From assembly GCA_020636095.1 (NCBI GenBank), contig JACJYN010000003.1:620001-684000 (forward strand): DNA of 64,000 nucleotides. Reading direction: 5' to 3'. This document shows positions 34,769 through 43,742 of this stretch, in pieces (position 1 is the stretch's first letter; each line of letters starts with the position of its first letter). Under the pieces are notes generated by a model, which worked only from the letters and a program-made list of their open reading frames with translations, was not told the DNA's origin and ran no database searches. The translations under genes were made by a program, and so were the position numbers. The DNA comes from Lewinellaceae bacterium (GTDB lineage Bacteria > Bacteroidota > Bacteroidia > Chitinophagales > Saprospiraceae).

Positions 34769-35887
34769 TTATTTTTTGACGACGACCTTTTGGCTCCAGG
34801 CCTTCCCATCCTTCAACCTGGCGACGATCAGGTATAAGCCTTCGGCAAAGCTTGAGGCATCCCATAATGTCGTATTTCCAGTGTAGCGCATACTTGCCTG
34901 CAAACGCCCCTGCGCATCGTATATTTCGAAGGCCTCAATACCTGGGGCTGTATTCCCATTGAGTAAATTGAATTCAACGCCGGCGGAAGGTGCAATAAAA
35001 GCCACCTGCCCGAGTGTCTCGCGGACGGGCGATACCCCAAGCGTTCTGATTATGACTGCGTTGGGCTGCCGCAATCCCAGGGTTCCGCTGGGGACAAATT
35101 CTTCAATAGAATTCCCCTCGCTGTCATACCGGTTCACTGAAGAACTTTGTCCATCGCCGATCAGGAGGTTTCCATCCGGAAGGAAATCGACGCCTTCGGC
35201 CTGTCCTATACCACTGACGAATACCCCCAGGTAATTACCGGAAGCATCAAATTTTTTAACGGACCCTCCGGACCAATCCGCCACAAAAAGGGCGCCTTCG
35301 TCATCGAACCAGATATTTGTTGGTCCGCTGAGGTTGGAGTTGATATACTGCCCCATGCTCTCTCCATTGCTGTTGAACTGCTGGACGTATCGGCCATTAA
35401 AAGAAGAGACGTATAAATTGCCGGTAGCATCCCAGTCCAGGCCAATACTGTTTGATACGTTCGTATCTGTAAAAGTATCCACTAAATTGCCCTCAAGGTC
35501 ATAGCGCAGAACCCTGCCATTGCCCTGCCACTGGAGTACATACAATAAACTATCGGCGCCTATTTTCATCCTCGTCGGCCCACTTATTCCTGTAGCAAAA
35601 TCACCAATATACTCCCCTGTTTCAACGTCATACTCGGTGATTTTTCCCGAGTTCAGGTTGGAAACGATTATGGAATTCCTGCGCTCCAGAACAACGATAT
35701 CCTGCGGCCAGGCCAGTTCCTGATTGGTAAACACTACTCCGTTTTCTCCGTTTTCATCAAATTTCAGAATCTGAAAGAAAGAAGTAAAATTGCCGGCGTC
35801 GCTGACGTAAACTTCGAGGCCTTGTGCCTGGGTGGCGTACCATCCACAGGAAAGGAAAAAGACGAGGGCTGGTAAATTCATCTTCAT
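34769..35887 (-). CDS. Secreted NHL/SMP-30-like beta-propeller with T9SS tail
   Basis: From ATG 35887 (MKMNLPALVFFLSCGW) this 372-residue protein has a signal peptide, a propeller of about six NHL-like blades (SGPTRMKIGADSLLYVLQW, SNSIGLDWDATGNLYVSSFN, GPTNIWFDDEGALFVADWS, QAEGVDFLPDGNLLIGDG) and a type A T9SS sorting tail (IEAFEIYDAQGRLQASMRYTG, FAEGLYLIVARLKDGKAWSQKVVVKK). It should be exported by T9SS and attached to the cell surface or released. The ligand is unknown. Confidence 0.8.
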   Translation of the reverse strand: MKMNLPALVFFLSCGWYATQAQGLEVYVSDAGNFTSFFQILKFDENGENGVVFTNQELAWPQDIVVLERRNSIIVSNLNSGKITEYDVETGEYIGDFATGISGPTRMKIGADSLLYVLQWQGNGRVLRYDLEGNLVDTFTDTNVSNSIGLDWDATGNLYVSSFNGRYVQQFNSNGESMGQYINSNLSGPTNIWFDDEGALFVADWSGGSVKKFDASGNYLGVFVSGIGQAEGVDFLPDGNLLIGDGQSSSVNRYDSEGNSIEEFVPSGTLGLRQPNAVIIRTLGVSPVRETLGQVAFIAPSAGVEFNLLNGNTAPGIEAFEIYDAQGRLQASMRYTGNTTLWDASSFAEGLYLIVARLKDGKAWSQKVVVKK

Positions 35888-36013
35888 GATTAACACAGAA
35901 TTTTAGCGGGTGATATAATAACCAAATACGCTGGAAAACTCCCCGGCAGGGGGTATCCGTCTATAAAGATTGATTTTTTTGGAAATATTTTTTTTAAAAA
36001 TAAGGCGATTTTT

Positions 36014-36042
36014 TTGGCTTTTCACGGAAAATAACTATTTTG
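36014..36042 (+). promoter_or_regulatory. Promoter with long leader before the exported-protein cluster
   Basis: TTG at 36014-36016 and TATTTTG at 36036-36042, 19 nt apart, fit the Bacteroidota promoter. The next gene starts 300 nt further on, so a long leader would be made. The 35888-36343 spacer holds no other recognisable gene. Confidence 0.4.
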
Positions 36043-36343
36043 CATACACAAGCACTAAAATATATCTGAACCAACCTAAGTGCGTTCGAGTTAAAAATCC
36101 AACAACCCAAGGCTGAATTAGCTTCTATCTCCTTTGTCGGTGAATGCTTTTCGTTTTCGGCAGTATTCCGGCCAAGAGAAGCATAGTCGTTTCGAATGAA
36201 GTGGCCAGCGCTCAAATGAGCAAGTATTGCCAAATTATTTACACTTTCGGCGTGCGCATAGCCATACCATTGCCGTAATCATGCTGACAGGTGTCAGTAT
36301 AGTTCTGTTGTGCCTCTTTTTCTAAAACCTGAAACTATAGATC

Positions 36344-37153
36344 ATGAAAAGGAAATTATCGTTATTGGTATCCGTCCTTTTGCTAACTGGCATTTACTCA
36401 CGGGAAAGGCTGTCTGCACAGGCATCAGAATTGTATGGGAGCTACTCCGTCATCCAGGGAACGGCAGAATTTATTATTGATATTTCAGCTCCTGATGAGC
36501 AAGAGGGCACACGTATTGCAATAGAAGAAAACGCCATTTCGCTGCATCGGTTGTCCATAATCGATGTCATTGGTTTTTTAATAGGCAAAATCGAACCCTG
36601 CGCACCAGGCGAAGCCTGTAATTTCCGAAGAAAAAGGGGCGTTCCCTACTTGTTTCATGAACTGGAAAACAGCGGCCTGTTGCCCAGAGGAACCTTTCAG
36701 GTTTCAACCTCCTGTACTTCCTGCTCAACCGGGGAGTTGAAAAAGGCCACCCTGGGTTTTCTGGCGGAAAGGCTTTCTCTGGACGTCGAATACACCCAAG
36801 TGCCCACTTATATGGTCTGCCAGGATGTACCTTCCTTCCTGGCGCATTTCCATTCCGGTGAGAATAACTTCTCAAATTTTAAGGTGCGTCACCTGGAATA
36901 CGTTGGAGATTATCTGGAGATAACGCATGTAACGCTGGGTAACGCTGTTGGTTACCTTTCCCAACGAACGAACAGCCTTTTCCAGTTTGATCCTGCCTGC
37001 CGTTATTACTCACGTGCGTACACAAAACCATTCAGGATACTGAAAGAGGGGAGCCCCGAAGAGATAATAGCCGATTTCGCAGAAAAACATTTTCTGAAGA
37101 TCGAAAAAATTGAGGGGGAATATTGGGACGCCATTATTCTCAGGCCTCAATGA
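36344..37153 (+). CDS. Exported protein with DUF3738/STN-like modules
   Basis: A 269-residue protein with a signal peptide (about 1-26). Two regions recall the small alpha-beta modules of DUF3738 or secretin/TonB N-terminal domains: LSIIDVIGFLIG...FQVSTSCTSCSTGELKKATLGFLAERLSLDVEYTQVPTYMV (about 72-160), and THVTLGNAVGYLSQRTNSLFQFD...SPEEIIADFAEKHFLKIEKIE (about 195-260). The paired CTSC and later Cys may form disulfides. It is the first gene of a run of exported unknown proteins. Function unknown; the module resemblance is weak. Confidence 0.6.
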   Translation: MKRKLSLLVSVLLLTGIYSRERLSAQASELYGSYSVIQGTAEFIIDISAPDEQEGTRIAIEENAISLHRLSIIDVIGFLIGKIEPCAPGEACNFRRKRGVPYLFHELENSGLLPRGTFQVSTSCTSCSTGELKKATLGFLAERLSLDVEYTQVPTYMVCQDVPSFLAHFHSGENNFSNFKVRHLEYVGDYLEITHVTLGNAVGYLSQRTNSLFQFDPACRYYSRAYTKPFRILKEGSPEEIIADFAEKHFLKIEKIEGEYWDAIILRPQ

Positions 37154-37255
37154 TAGAAGGTTTCCAAACACTCGCTGCTCTTTTCATCCAACACTCAGGC
37201 GGAAGCCCTGATGTAAGCGGCCCTTTTTTCTCTCACTAACGAAAATATAGCAATC

Positions 37256-39769
37256 ATGAACATCCAGCTGCATCCAGCCATTGCCTTCATTCTGTTTTTC
37301 TCTCCTTTATCACTGAATTCCTGCCCGGGTTGCGTTGAGCCGGAAGGGTTCCCCTATACCTTACCGGCGCCGCTCACCGGCTATTGCTTTCAAGTTGAAA
37401 CTTATTGCCAGGATGCCAATGGAAATGAATACCCCTGCCCGGAGGTCATACCCGCCGAATGCCTGTATGGGGATGATGTTCCTCAGCTTTGCTTTAAAGT
37501 GACCAACTGGTGTGGCCTGGGAGACTTTTCGGCAGAGGGGATCGGCTTGGAAATAGCCGGCCAGCAAATTGACAACCTCTGGATCGAACTGATTAGCCCC
37601 AGCTTTCCAGGGCAAACTTTTAATTATTGTATTACTTCTCATCAGCTCTCTGGCTTTTTTGCCCAGGGGCTGGCATTTCCCGAAGGCCATTTGCCGACGA
37701 TCAACTTTATTATAGACGAAGAAAGTTTCCCCACCACTCAGGTCCTTATCCCGTCGGGAGGGGTGGTTATTGGAAACCTAGTCAGCGATGGAAATTACCA
37801 GTGGAGCGAGTCTTTCCCGGTTGAATCCAATCTTGGTTTTAAATCATGCCTGGGCGACCCGCCACAATCCATTACCGGCTCAATGGGCATAACTCATTCC
37901 GAAAATTCAGGCTTTAATATTGGCGGGTCGATAAACCTGGGAGGAGGAAGGCAGTCGATATCCGGTTCGATATCCGGCACTCATTCCTGGGGAGACTTGT
38001 CCAGCACTTTCTACGAAACCAGTATCAGTGGATTCCTGCCGGTAGTGGAAGAAGAAGACTGTGAAGCGTTTGAAAATCCCAATTGCGAGCATTGTTGTTT
38101 TCACCTGAACGCCGCGGTGGAACAGGAGATACAGCAATACCAACTCGTAGAATATTCTTGCGATGGCGGGTCTCAAGTGCAGGAAGAACTCATACCCGTT
38201 GTCGCAGACTATGGCGCCATTCAATTTTCACTGGGCTCCTATATCACCTGCCCCAACACTCCTTTGCATTTGACGCCCAAAAAATTATATGGCGGTGGCA
38301 ACCGTTTCGTATCTGATCCGCCATTAGGCATACAAATAGAGGAATTCATTGATTTCGACTTTTATACGCTTACCTGGTCCGGCCCCAATGGTTTCACAGC
38401 GATCAACCAAACCCTGCTGGAAAACCTGGAACCCGGGGAATATTGCTACACCCTTGCGCATTGCGGCTGCGACGGCCCGGCAGATAAGGGTTGTATCGTA
38501 CTTTGCCCGGACGCGAGGCCGGTTTCCGATTGGGCTTACAGTGAAGAAAAAGAATTGTATTGTCGGGAATTTGCTTGTGAGCAAACGGTCGGCTCCGTAG
38601 AAGAATGTGTAGATGGAGCCCCTTGTTCACCCTGGGAATATAATGAAACCGGCAACGAGTGCTTCCGGGAAATCTGCCACGAGGATGAATTGCTTTTTGT
38701 AGAGGCAAACGCTCCTTATCACATCGCTTATGAATACAATAATGGTTTTTGCAGAACCATTATTACCTGCCTGGAAGGCGGGGAAGAGATGTCCATTGAA
38801 ACCGCGGCAGAATACAGCGATGTTTTTTTTGATGAAAATGAGGGCGCCTGCTATCGATACGTTATTTGCGGGGGTGAAATTATCGATACCAAAGATGCCG
38901 GAATCAGCGATATTGTTTGGGAATACAGTGAATATGAGGGTTGTATAGGGACGGTACTTTGCAATGAAGGCTCCTTGCATGACGGTGAAGTAAAGGGAGG
39001 AGATGTGGAAACTTATTTCGAAGAATGGTACTACGATGAGCATAACGGGTGCCTCAGGGATGTAAATTGCTCTTTTAATAACGATTTTGAGGAAGTGCTC
39101 AACGAGGCTTCATTTGCCGAGGAACGGATTTATTGGGAATATGCCGATGGCAGTGGTAGTTGCACGGGCCTGGTAGACTGCAATGGAGACATCGTGGAGG
39201 CCCTCTACGATCTTCCCGGCCTTGGAGAATGGGATGAAAATGCGGCCCTTTACAATGTAGAGTGTGTAAGAGATGCCTTTTGTGGAAACCCCTTCCTCTT
39301 CGGGATGCAGTTTGAGGATCACGGGGAGATTTATATTTCTTTTGAGTCGGGCCCCTGTATCGATGGCTATAAGCCCTGTTATGTACAAATAGAATGTGAC
39401 GGCGATGTTGTTGTAGGCAACGACCTCGCTGCGGAAATACCCTGTGAAGACTACTGTGCGGGAAACCGTATACCGAAAAGAGTAGCCTCTCTGCTTACCG
39501 GAATTCAAATGACGGATTGTGGCATAGAAGTTCTATCTAATTCTTCCAATGGAATGGTGTTACTGAAACCTCATGCAATTGATGGTGAAACAATCGAACG
39601 GATAGTCACCGTGGATATGGGCACGGGCAGATTAATAAGCCAAATCGAATTGTTACCTGACGATTATCAGGCCACCCGGCTGTTACGGCTTCCCAACCGG
39701 GGCGTTTATGCACTTATATCCTATACACGGGAAGGGTATGCTTGCTATTCCAAAATCATCCGATACTGA
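37256..39769 (+). CDS. Large exported Cys-rich repeat protein
   Basis: An 837-residue protein with a short signal peptide (about 1-22) and very many Cys. Residues about 30-130 form a Cys domain (PGCVEPEGF, CLYGDDV) and a Gly/Ser-rich stretch with SITGSMG/SISGSISGTHS follows near 200-250. From about 420 to 740 there are eight or nine copies of a motif W-x-Y-x(3-6)-C-x4-C (WAYSEEKELYC, WEYNETGNEC, WEYSEYEGC, WYYDEHNGC, WEYADGSGSC), spaced 35-60 residues apart. The end (RLPNRGVYALISYTREGYACYSKIIRY) resembles a T9SS sorting tail. I do not recognise the family. Confidence 0.7.
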   Translation: MNIQLHPAIAFILFFSPLSLNSCPGCVEPEGFPYTLPAPLTGYCFQVETYCQDANGNEYPCPEVIPAECLYGDDVPQLCFKVTNWCGLGDFSAEGIGLEIAGQQIDNLWIELISPSFPGQTFNYCITSHQLSGFFAQGLAFPEGHLPTINFIIDEESFPTTQVLIPSGGVVIGNLVSDGNYQWSESFPVESNLGFKSCLGDPPQSITGSMGITHSENSGFNIGGSINLGGGRQSISGSISGTHSWGDLSSTFYETSISGFLPVVEEEDCEAFENPNCEHCCFHLNAAVEQEIQQYQLVEYSCDGGSQVQEELIPVVADYGAIQFSLGSYITCPNTPLHLTPKKLYGGGNRFVSDPPLGIQIEEFIDFDFYTLTWSGPNGFTAINQTLLENLEPGEYCYTLAHCGCDGPADKGCIVLCPDARPVSDWAYSEEKELYCREFACEQTVGSVEECVDGAPCSPWEYNETGNECFREICHEDELLFVEANAPYHIAYEYNNGFCRTIITCLEGGEEMSIETAAEYSDVFFDENEGACYRYVICGGEIIDTKDAGISDIVWEYSEYEGCIGTVLCNEGSLHDGEVKGGDVETYFEEWYYDEHNGCLRDVNCSFNNDFEEVLNEASFAEERIYWEYADGSGSCTGLVDCNGDIVEALYDLPGLGEWDENAALYNVECVRDAFCGNPFLFGMQFEDHGEIYISFESGPCIDGYKPCYVQIECDGDVVVGNDLAAEIPCEDYCAGNRIPKRVASLLTGIQMTDCGIEVLSNSSNGMVLLKPHAIDGETIERIVTVDMGTGRLISQIELLPDDYQATRLLRLPNRGVYALISYTREGYACYSKIIRY

Positions 39770-40194
39770 AAAAAAGCTGTAAGTACATGGACACAATTAA
39801 TAAAACATGAAACCCAGGCTAAAACCCTGGTATTCAATTAGTCCATCTGCTTATCGGCTACCATTCCAGGGTTGGACGAGTTCGCGGTTCGGTATTCGCT
39901 GTTCGCAAACGCGGCAGGCTGCTTGGGCTTACCTGCTTCTAACCGTGTCCAACCTTAGAGCTTGTTTGGAGGTGGTGCTTTGGAGGCGAAAATGGCCGAT
40001 TTGGGGTTCTCACAAAGGCATTTTTGAGCCTCATAGTGGTGCTATGGGGCAAAAAAATGGCGAAGTGAGGTTCCAAAAGTGGTCATTTGCAGCCCAAACG
40101 GCCACCTCCAAACAAGCTCTTAGACTGGTAGCCTGCTTATCGCGGAAGTAATAATATTATTCATAACTATTTTTTTACCTTAAACTCTTTCAAG
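39770..40194. other. Spacer with mobile-repeat material
   Basis: No gene is supported. The left part has TTCGGTATTCGCTGTTCGC simple-repeat text (about 39889-39910). The right part is a complete 168-bp palindromic element, listed separately. Confidence 0.5.
39955..40122. mobile_element. 168-bp palindromic element, copy 1
   Basis: The ends match over 21 bp with one mismatch: TTAGAGCTTGTTTGGAGG at 39955 faces the reverse of CCTCCAAACAAGCTCTTA at 40105-40122. The interior (GTGCTTTGGAGGCGAAAATGG, then a CATAGTGGTGCTATGG hairpin) reappears in reverse orientation at 52390-52509. No coding capacity. It is probably a MITE mobilised in trans. Confidence 0.7.
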
Positions 40195-41067
40195 ATGAAG
40201 AATTTCACTTACCGAATGCTCAGCATGGCCTGGCTATTGTTCATCCTGCTGTATCTTATTGCCTGTTCAAAAGATAGGGATGGCCTACCTGAGATGGAAA
40301 AACAAGGGCCGATAGCTCAGAATGATTGCCGGATAGCCCTCAGCTATGAAATTACGACCTACACCTACGCACAGGCTTACCACCCTGAAGAACAGGAAGC
40401 GTTAACGCTGGGCGAACAAACGCTGAGGCTTCCCAGGGTTGAAAGTTGCACGGTAGAAGCCTGTATTCTGGAAGATGGCCAAATGGTGGCGGAGGCACAT
40501 GCCGCGCAGCCTGAAAGCGCTCCCGAGTATCCGCCAGGTACCATTGGCCCGCTTGCGTTTCCGGAAGAATCTGCAATGGATAAAATGGTCTTCAGCCAAG
40601 GAACGATCACTTCATACAATGCACAAGGAGAACCCCTTGCTCAAAGTTTTTCCGATGGGACTAACCTGGCCTTATTTCAAAACATTATTGAAGGGTTAGG
40701 AGACCAGGCAACTCTCCTCACTACCGAGCAGATGTCAGGTGTACTTGAGAGTTTTGTCGAAGCTGGTTTTGAAGTGAGGCCCACCGAAAACGAAAGGATA
40801 GCCTTGTTGAGGCACACGTTTGAAGATGGATCCTTTTCTGAACTCGTCATAGACAAAGAGCTTCAACTCATCCGGGGCCAGGCCAATTTCGATGTGGATG
40901 GAATACTGCAAACCAAGTCCTACTTCTCTTTCACCGGCGAAGCCAGGAAGCCTGTGATTACCGGCCATACTTTCGTAACCTACATGGATAGCCCGCTCAG
41001 TGATAAAAAGATGGCCATCATCAAGCGCTCCACAATCAAAAACTTTAATCTTGAAAAAAATATGTAA
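40195..41067 (+). CDS. Lipoprotein of unknown function
   Basis: A 290-residue lipoprotein (lipobox Cys24, YLIAC). The mature part has ALSYEITTYTYAQAYHPEEQEAL, a Cys pair in VESCTVEACILEDGQM and beta-rich segments (HTFEDGSFSELVIDKELQLI, TKSYFSFTGEA). No known domain was recognised. It sits directly before the alpha/beta-hydrolase-like gene (1-nt spacing), so the two are very probably co-translated and may work together at the outer surface or in the periplasm. Confidence 0.65.
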   Translation: MKNFTYRMLSMAWLLFILLYLIACSKDRDGLPEMEKQGPIAQNDCRIALSYEITTYTYAQAYHPEEQEALTLGEQTLRLPRVESCTVEACILEDGQMVAEAHAAQPESAPEYPPGTIGPLAFPEESAMDKMVFSQGTITSYNAQGEPLAQSFSDGTNLALFQNIIEGLGDQATLLTTEQMSGVLESFVEAGFEVRPTENERIALLRHTFEDGSFSELVIDKELQLIRGQANFDVDGILQTKSYFSFTGEARKPVITGHTFVTYMDSPLSDKKMAIIKRSTIKNFNLEKNM

Positions 41068-41068
41068 A

Positions 41069-42418
41069 ATGAAAAATAGCATAAAACTCATCCTGCTCGT
41101 TGTTGTCATCCTACAGGCCGGCGCGGCCTCTGCTCAGAGAAACACCCTCTGGATGAGAGGCGTTTCTCAAAACTCTAATGGCTGGAACGCATCAAAAGAC
41201 CACCTGGGAGGTCTCGGATACTATTTTGATAACTTGATTTTTTCCGATGTATACGAACCGGGCCTGGGCGTAGAAGGAGCAGCCGACGTATTGGCGGGGA
41301 CATTCGGGGACCATGATGACCTGCTTGGTATTGCTCATGATTACGGAGGACTGGTCCTGAGAGACCTTCAACTGAAAGACGACAATATCTCTGCAATGGT
41401 CCTGGTAGGCGTGCCCAATCAGGGGTCTTCCGCCATCGATTTCACCACTATTGTCGACCCCAACAGTAATGGCACCCGCGCCCAAAAATTATTGGACGCC
41501 ATCCAGGATTTTAAGAAGGGAGATAATTGTAAAGATTGCGACTTTACAGAGGCCTTTGACAGCTGGGTAAATGGTTTGTACGGAGGTAGAAACTATTTGA
41601 AGGATGCACAAACAGAAAGTTCAGTTGTCAGTCATTTAAATGAAAATATGCCAACAGTCCCCTATGTCGTCATGTGGGGGAGCGTTAAAGACTTTTCAAT
41701 CACCCGGCTTTTATCTTCCAGTGCATTCCCTTCAGATGGAGACTTTTATTCCAAATGCTATGCCAGGGAATTTGAGGAGGCGCGGCAAAGTGCAAATGAC
41801 GCTTTTATCCTCTCAACTATAAGAAACTCAACCGGCCTTTTGGGTAGTGTAATGAACTTTATTGGAGCTATTGCCCCAGGCCTTTCAACTGGAGAGTGGA
41901 TATCACGTATAGGTAATTTCATTAACGCTCAAAGGCAAAACTTTATCAATCAAATTCAAGCAGTACAAGAAAGAGACAACAGGTTGGCCGAGTTACTGAG
42001 ATGCGAATTTGCCAATCAACTGCTCGCCGCCGAATGGCAGCTGGCCATGTTGGAAAATTCGAGCCTGGAAGAAAGCCAGGTGACGATATTTATTCCGAGT
42101 GAATACGATAATTGCATACTGGAATGTAATACAGATATAGCTATGGGAGATTGGCATTTGAATATGACCTGTGAGGAATTCTGCGTCGAACTGACGGATG
42201 ATGAAACGATGACCGTCACCTTACTCGTATCCGAAGACAACGACGGGCTGCTTACCAAGAGCGAGCAACAACTGGATGGCGCCACCAAAACGTACCACCT
42301 GGAGGAAACCAATCATTTCCAGGAAAGCAGGACCGACGTAAAGCAGGTCGTTTTAGATGCTTTTGAAGACCTGTTCCAAGGGGGCGCCGGGGATGCGTTC
42401 AGGGTGCCCATACAGTAA
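41069..42418 (+). CDS. Exported alpha/beta-hydrolase-like protein with Asp at the nucleophile elbow
   Basis: From ATG 41069 (MKNSIKLILLVVVILQAGAASAQ) this is a 449-residue exported protein. The first 130 mature residues look like a lipase/alpha-beta hydrolase: LWMRGVSQNSNGW, an elbow GIAHDYGGLVLRDL in the place of GHSxGG, and VLVGVPNQGSSAIDF, like the GTPHxGS step of lipases. HDYGG puts Asp where Ser is usual, as in epoxide hydrolases and dehalogenases. The C-terminal half (helical, then CNTDIAMGDWHLNMTCEEFCVEL) is unknown. It follows a lipoprotein gene without a gap. Confidence 0.6.
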   Translation: MKNSIKLILLVVVILQAGAASAQRNTLWMRGVSQNSNGWNASKDHLGGLGYYFDNLIFSDVYEPGLGVEGAADVLAGTFGDHDDLLGIAHDYGGLVLRDLQLKDDNISAMVLVGVPNQGSSAIDFTTIVDPNSNGTRAQKLLDAIQDFKKGDNCKDCDFTEAFDSWVNGLYGGRNYLKDAQTESSVVSHLNENMPTVPYVVMWGSVKDFSITRLLSSSAFPSDGDFYSKCYAREFEEARQSANDAFILSTIRNSTGLLGSVMNFIGAIAPGLSTGEWISRIGNFINAQRQNFINQIQAVQERDNRLAELLRCEFANQLLAAEWQLAMLENSSLEESQVTIFIPSEYDNCILECNTDIAMGDWHLNMTCEEFCVELTDDETMTVTLLVSEDNDGLLTKSEQQLDGATKTYHLEETNHFQESRTDVKQVVLDAFEDLFQGGAGDAFRVPIQ

Positions 42419-42491
42419 CAGTAGTCTATATCAGTGTTCATTAAAGGTGGCGGCTGGAGTGAGATTTTAGCCGCCACCCCATCCTCTTTTT

Positions 42492-43730
42492 ATGGATAAT
42501 TATTACCAACCTAACAACAAACGCCGGAAATACGCGCATCTTCTTTGGGTAATCTTCTGCTCCTTTCTTTTGATGGGGTGCAAGCCGGTTTCAAAAGAGG
42601 CGCGGGATTGGTGCATCAAGGCTTCCGAAAGCTTCAACTTGTACCCCATAGTGCACAAGGGCCTCGTAGTCCTTGCCGGTAAATGTGGAAATGCCGATTG
42701 CCTGAAAGCAGTCCGCATGGATACGGGAGCGCCGGTATGGAACTGGCTGGATTCCGATAGCATATTGCACAAGAGTTACTACAACCTAAAGCATTATATT
42801 TTTGACGACGTCCTGTTGCTGCCTATCGGTTCCAGGCTTATCGCCATCAGCCTGGCCGATGGTAATACCCTCTGGCAGGATCAAAGAAGTTGGCCCGCCG
42901 AGTCTTTCGTGGAAGGAACAGGCAGCAGAGCTTTGCGTACCTATTATGATCAAGAGAACCGGGTGGCCCGGATTCTTGCTTTTGATGTTTATTCAGGGGT
43001 TGCCAGGGAAATAAAAACTTTTTCTTTACCGGCCGAAGGAAGGCTTTCAGCCCGCACTCCTGTAGCCGCGGTATTAGATGGAAAAGACACGATATGTATT
43101 TCCAGTACCATTCACTTTATCCCCAATATAAATACAAGAAGCCGTCTTATATTTTGGCACTTGAATAATCCTTCTTTTCAGGAAACGATTGAAGTTTATC
43201 CGGATAATTTATCCGGGGATGGCGTGACCAAGCAGGGAATTGTGGATGGAACCAGATCCTATTGGGCCGCAGGCAACCAGGTGGTTTGTATTGATCTGGA
43301 AAACCGGAAAGAGCTTTGGCGTGACACCTTCCCGCAAGATATGCTCACTTCGAGGTTATTGCTGGATAATGGCCAGCTTTTCTATGCATGCGAGAATGAG
43401 GTGCTGTATGCTTTGGAGGCAGAAAATGGCCAAATACGCTGGCAATGCCCCATTGCAGGCACCCCCAGCAGAGTGTACGTTGATAAAGGCAAGGTATTCC
43501 TGGTTGGCGGAAGTGATGGAAAATTATATGTTATTGATAGAAATAGCGGCCGTCTTCTGTTCAAGTACCAACCGGCTAGTCTCGGTTTCGAAAATGGAAA
43601 TTCCTTCAGGAGGGCCTTCTATGCCGGGGATGATAAACTGATTGTGACGGATTATAAAAGTTGGCGCGCATTCCATATTTCGGAAAACGGGTGGATTGAA
43701 ATGAACGGCGATAATGCTGGAAACAGATGA
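42492..43730 (+). CDS. PQQ-like beta-propeller lipoprotein
   Basis: A 412-residue protein with lipobox Cys30 (FLLMGC) after a basic N-terminus and an eight-bladed PQQ-like/BamB-type propeller. Tryptophan-docking repeats are visible: LIAISLADGNTLWQD, VVCIDLENRKELWRDTFP, VLYALEAENGQIRWQCPIAG, KLYVIDRNSGRLLFKYQP. No PQQ-dehydrogenase active-site residues were recognised, so a scaffold or binding role is more likely. It is the last gene of the plus-strand exported cluster and ends 12 nt from a convergent gene. Confidence 0.72.
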   Translation: MDNYYQPNNKRRKYAHLLWVIFCSFLLMGCKPVSKEARDWCIKASESFNLYPIVHKGLVVLAGKCGNADCLKAVRMDTGAPVWNWLDSDSILHKSYYNLKHYIFDDVLLLPIGSRLIAISLADGNTLWQDQRSWPAESFVEGTGSRALRTYYDQENRVARILAFDVYSGVAREIKTFSLPAEGRLSARTPVAAVLDGKDTICISSTIHFIPNINTRSRLIFWHLNNPSFQETIEVYPDNLSGDGVTKQGIVDGTRSYWAAGNQVVCIDLENRKELWRDTFPQDMLTSRLLLDNGQLFYACENEVLYALEAENGQIRWQCPIAGTPSRVYVDKGKVFLVGGSDGKLYVIDRNSGRLLFKYQPASLGFENGNSFRRAFYAGDDKLIVTDYKSWRAFHISENGWIEMNGDNAGNR

Positions 43731-43742
43731 AAACAAGCTGCC

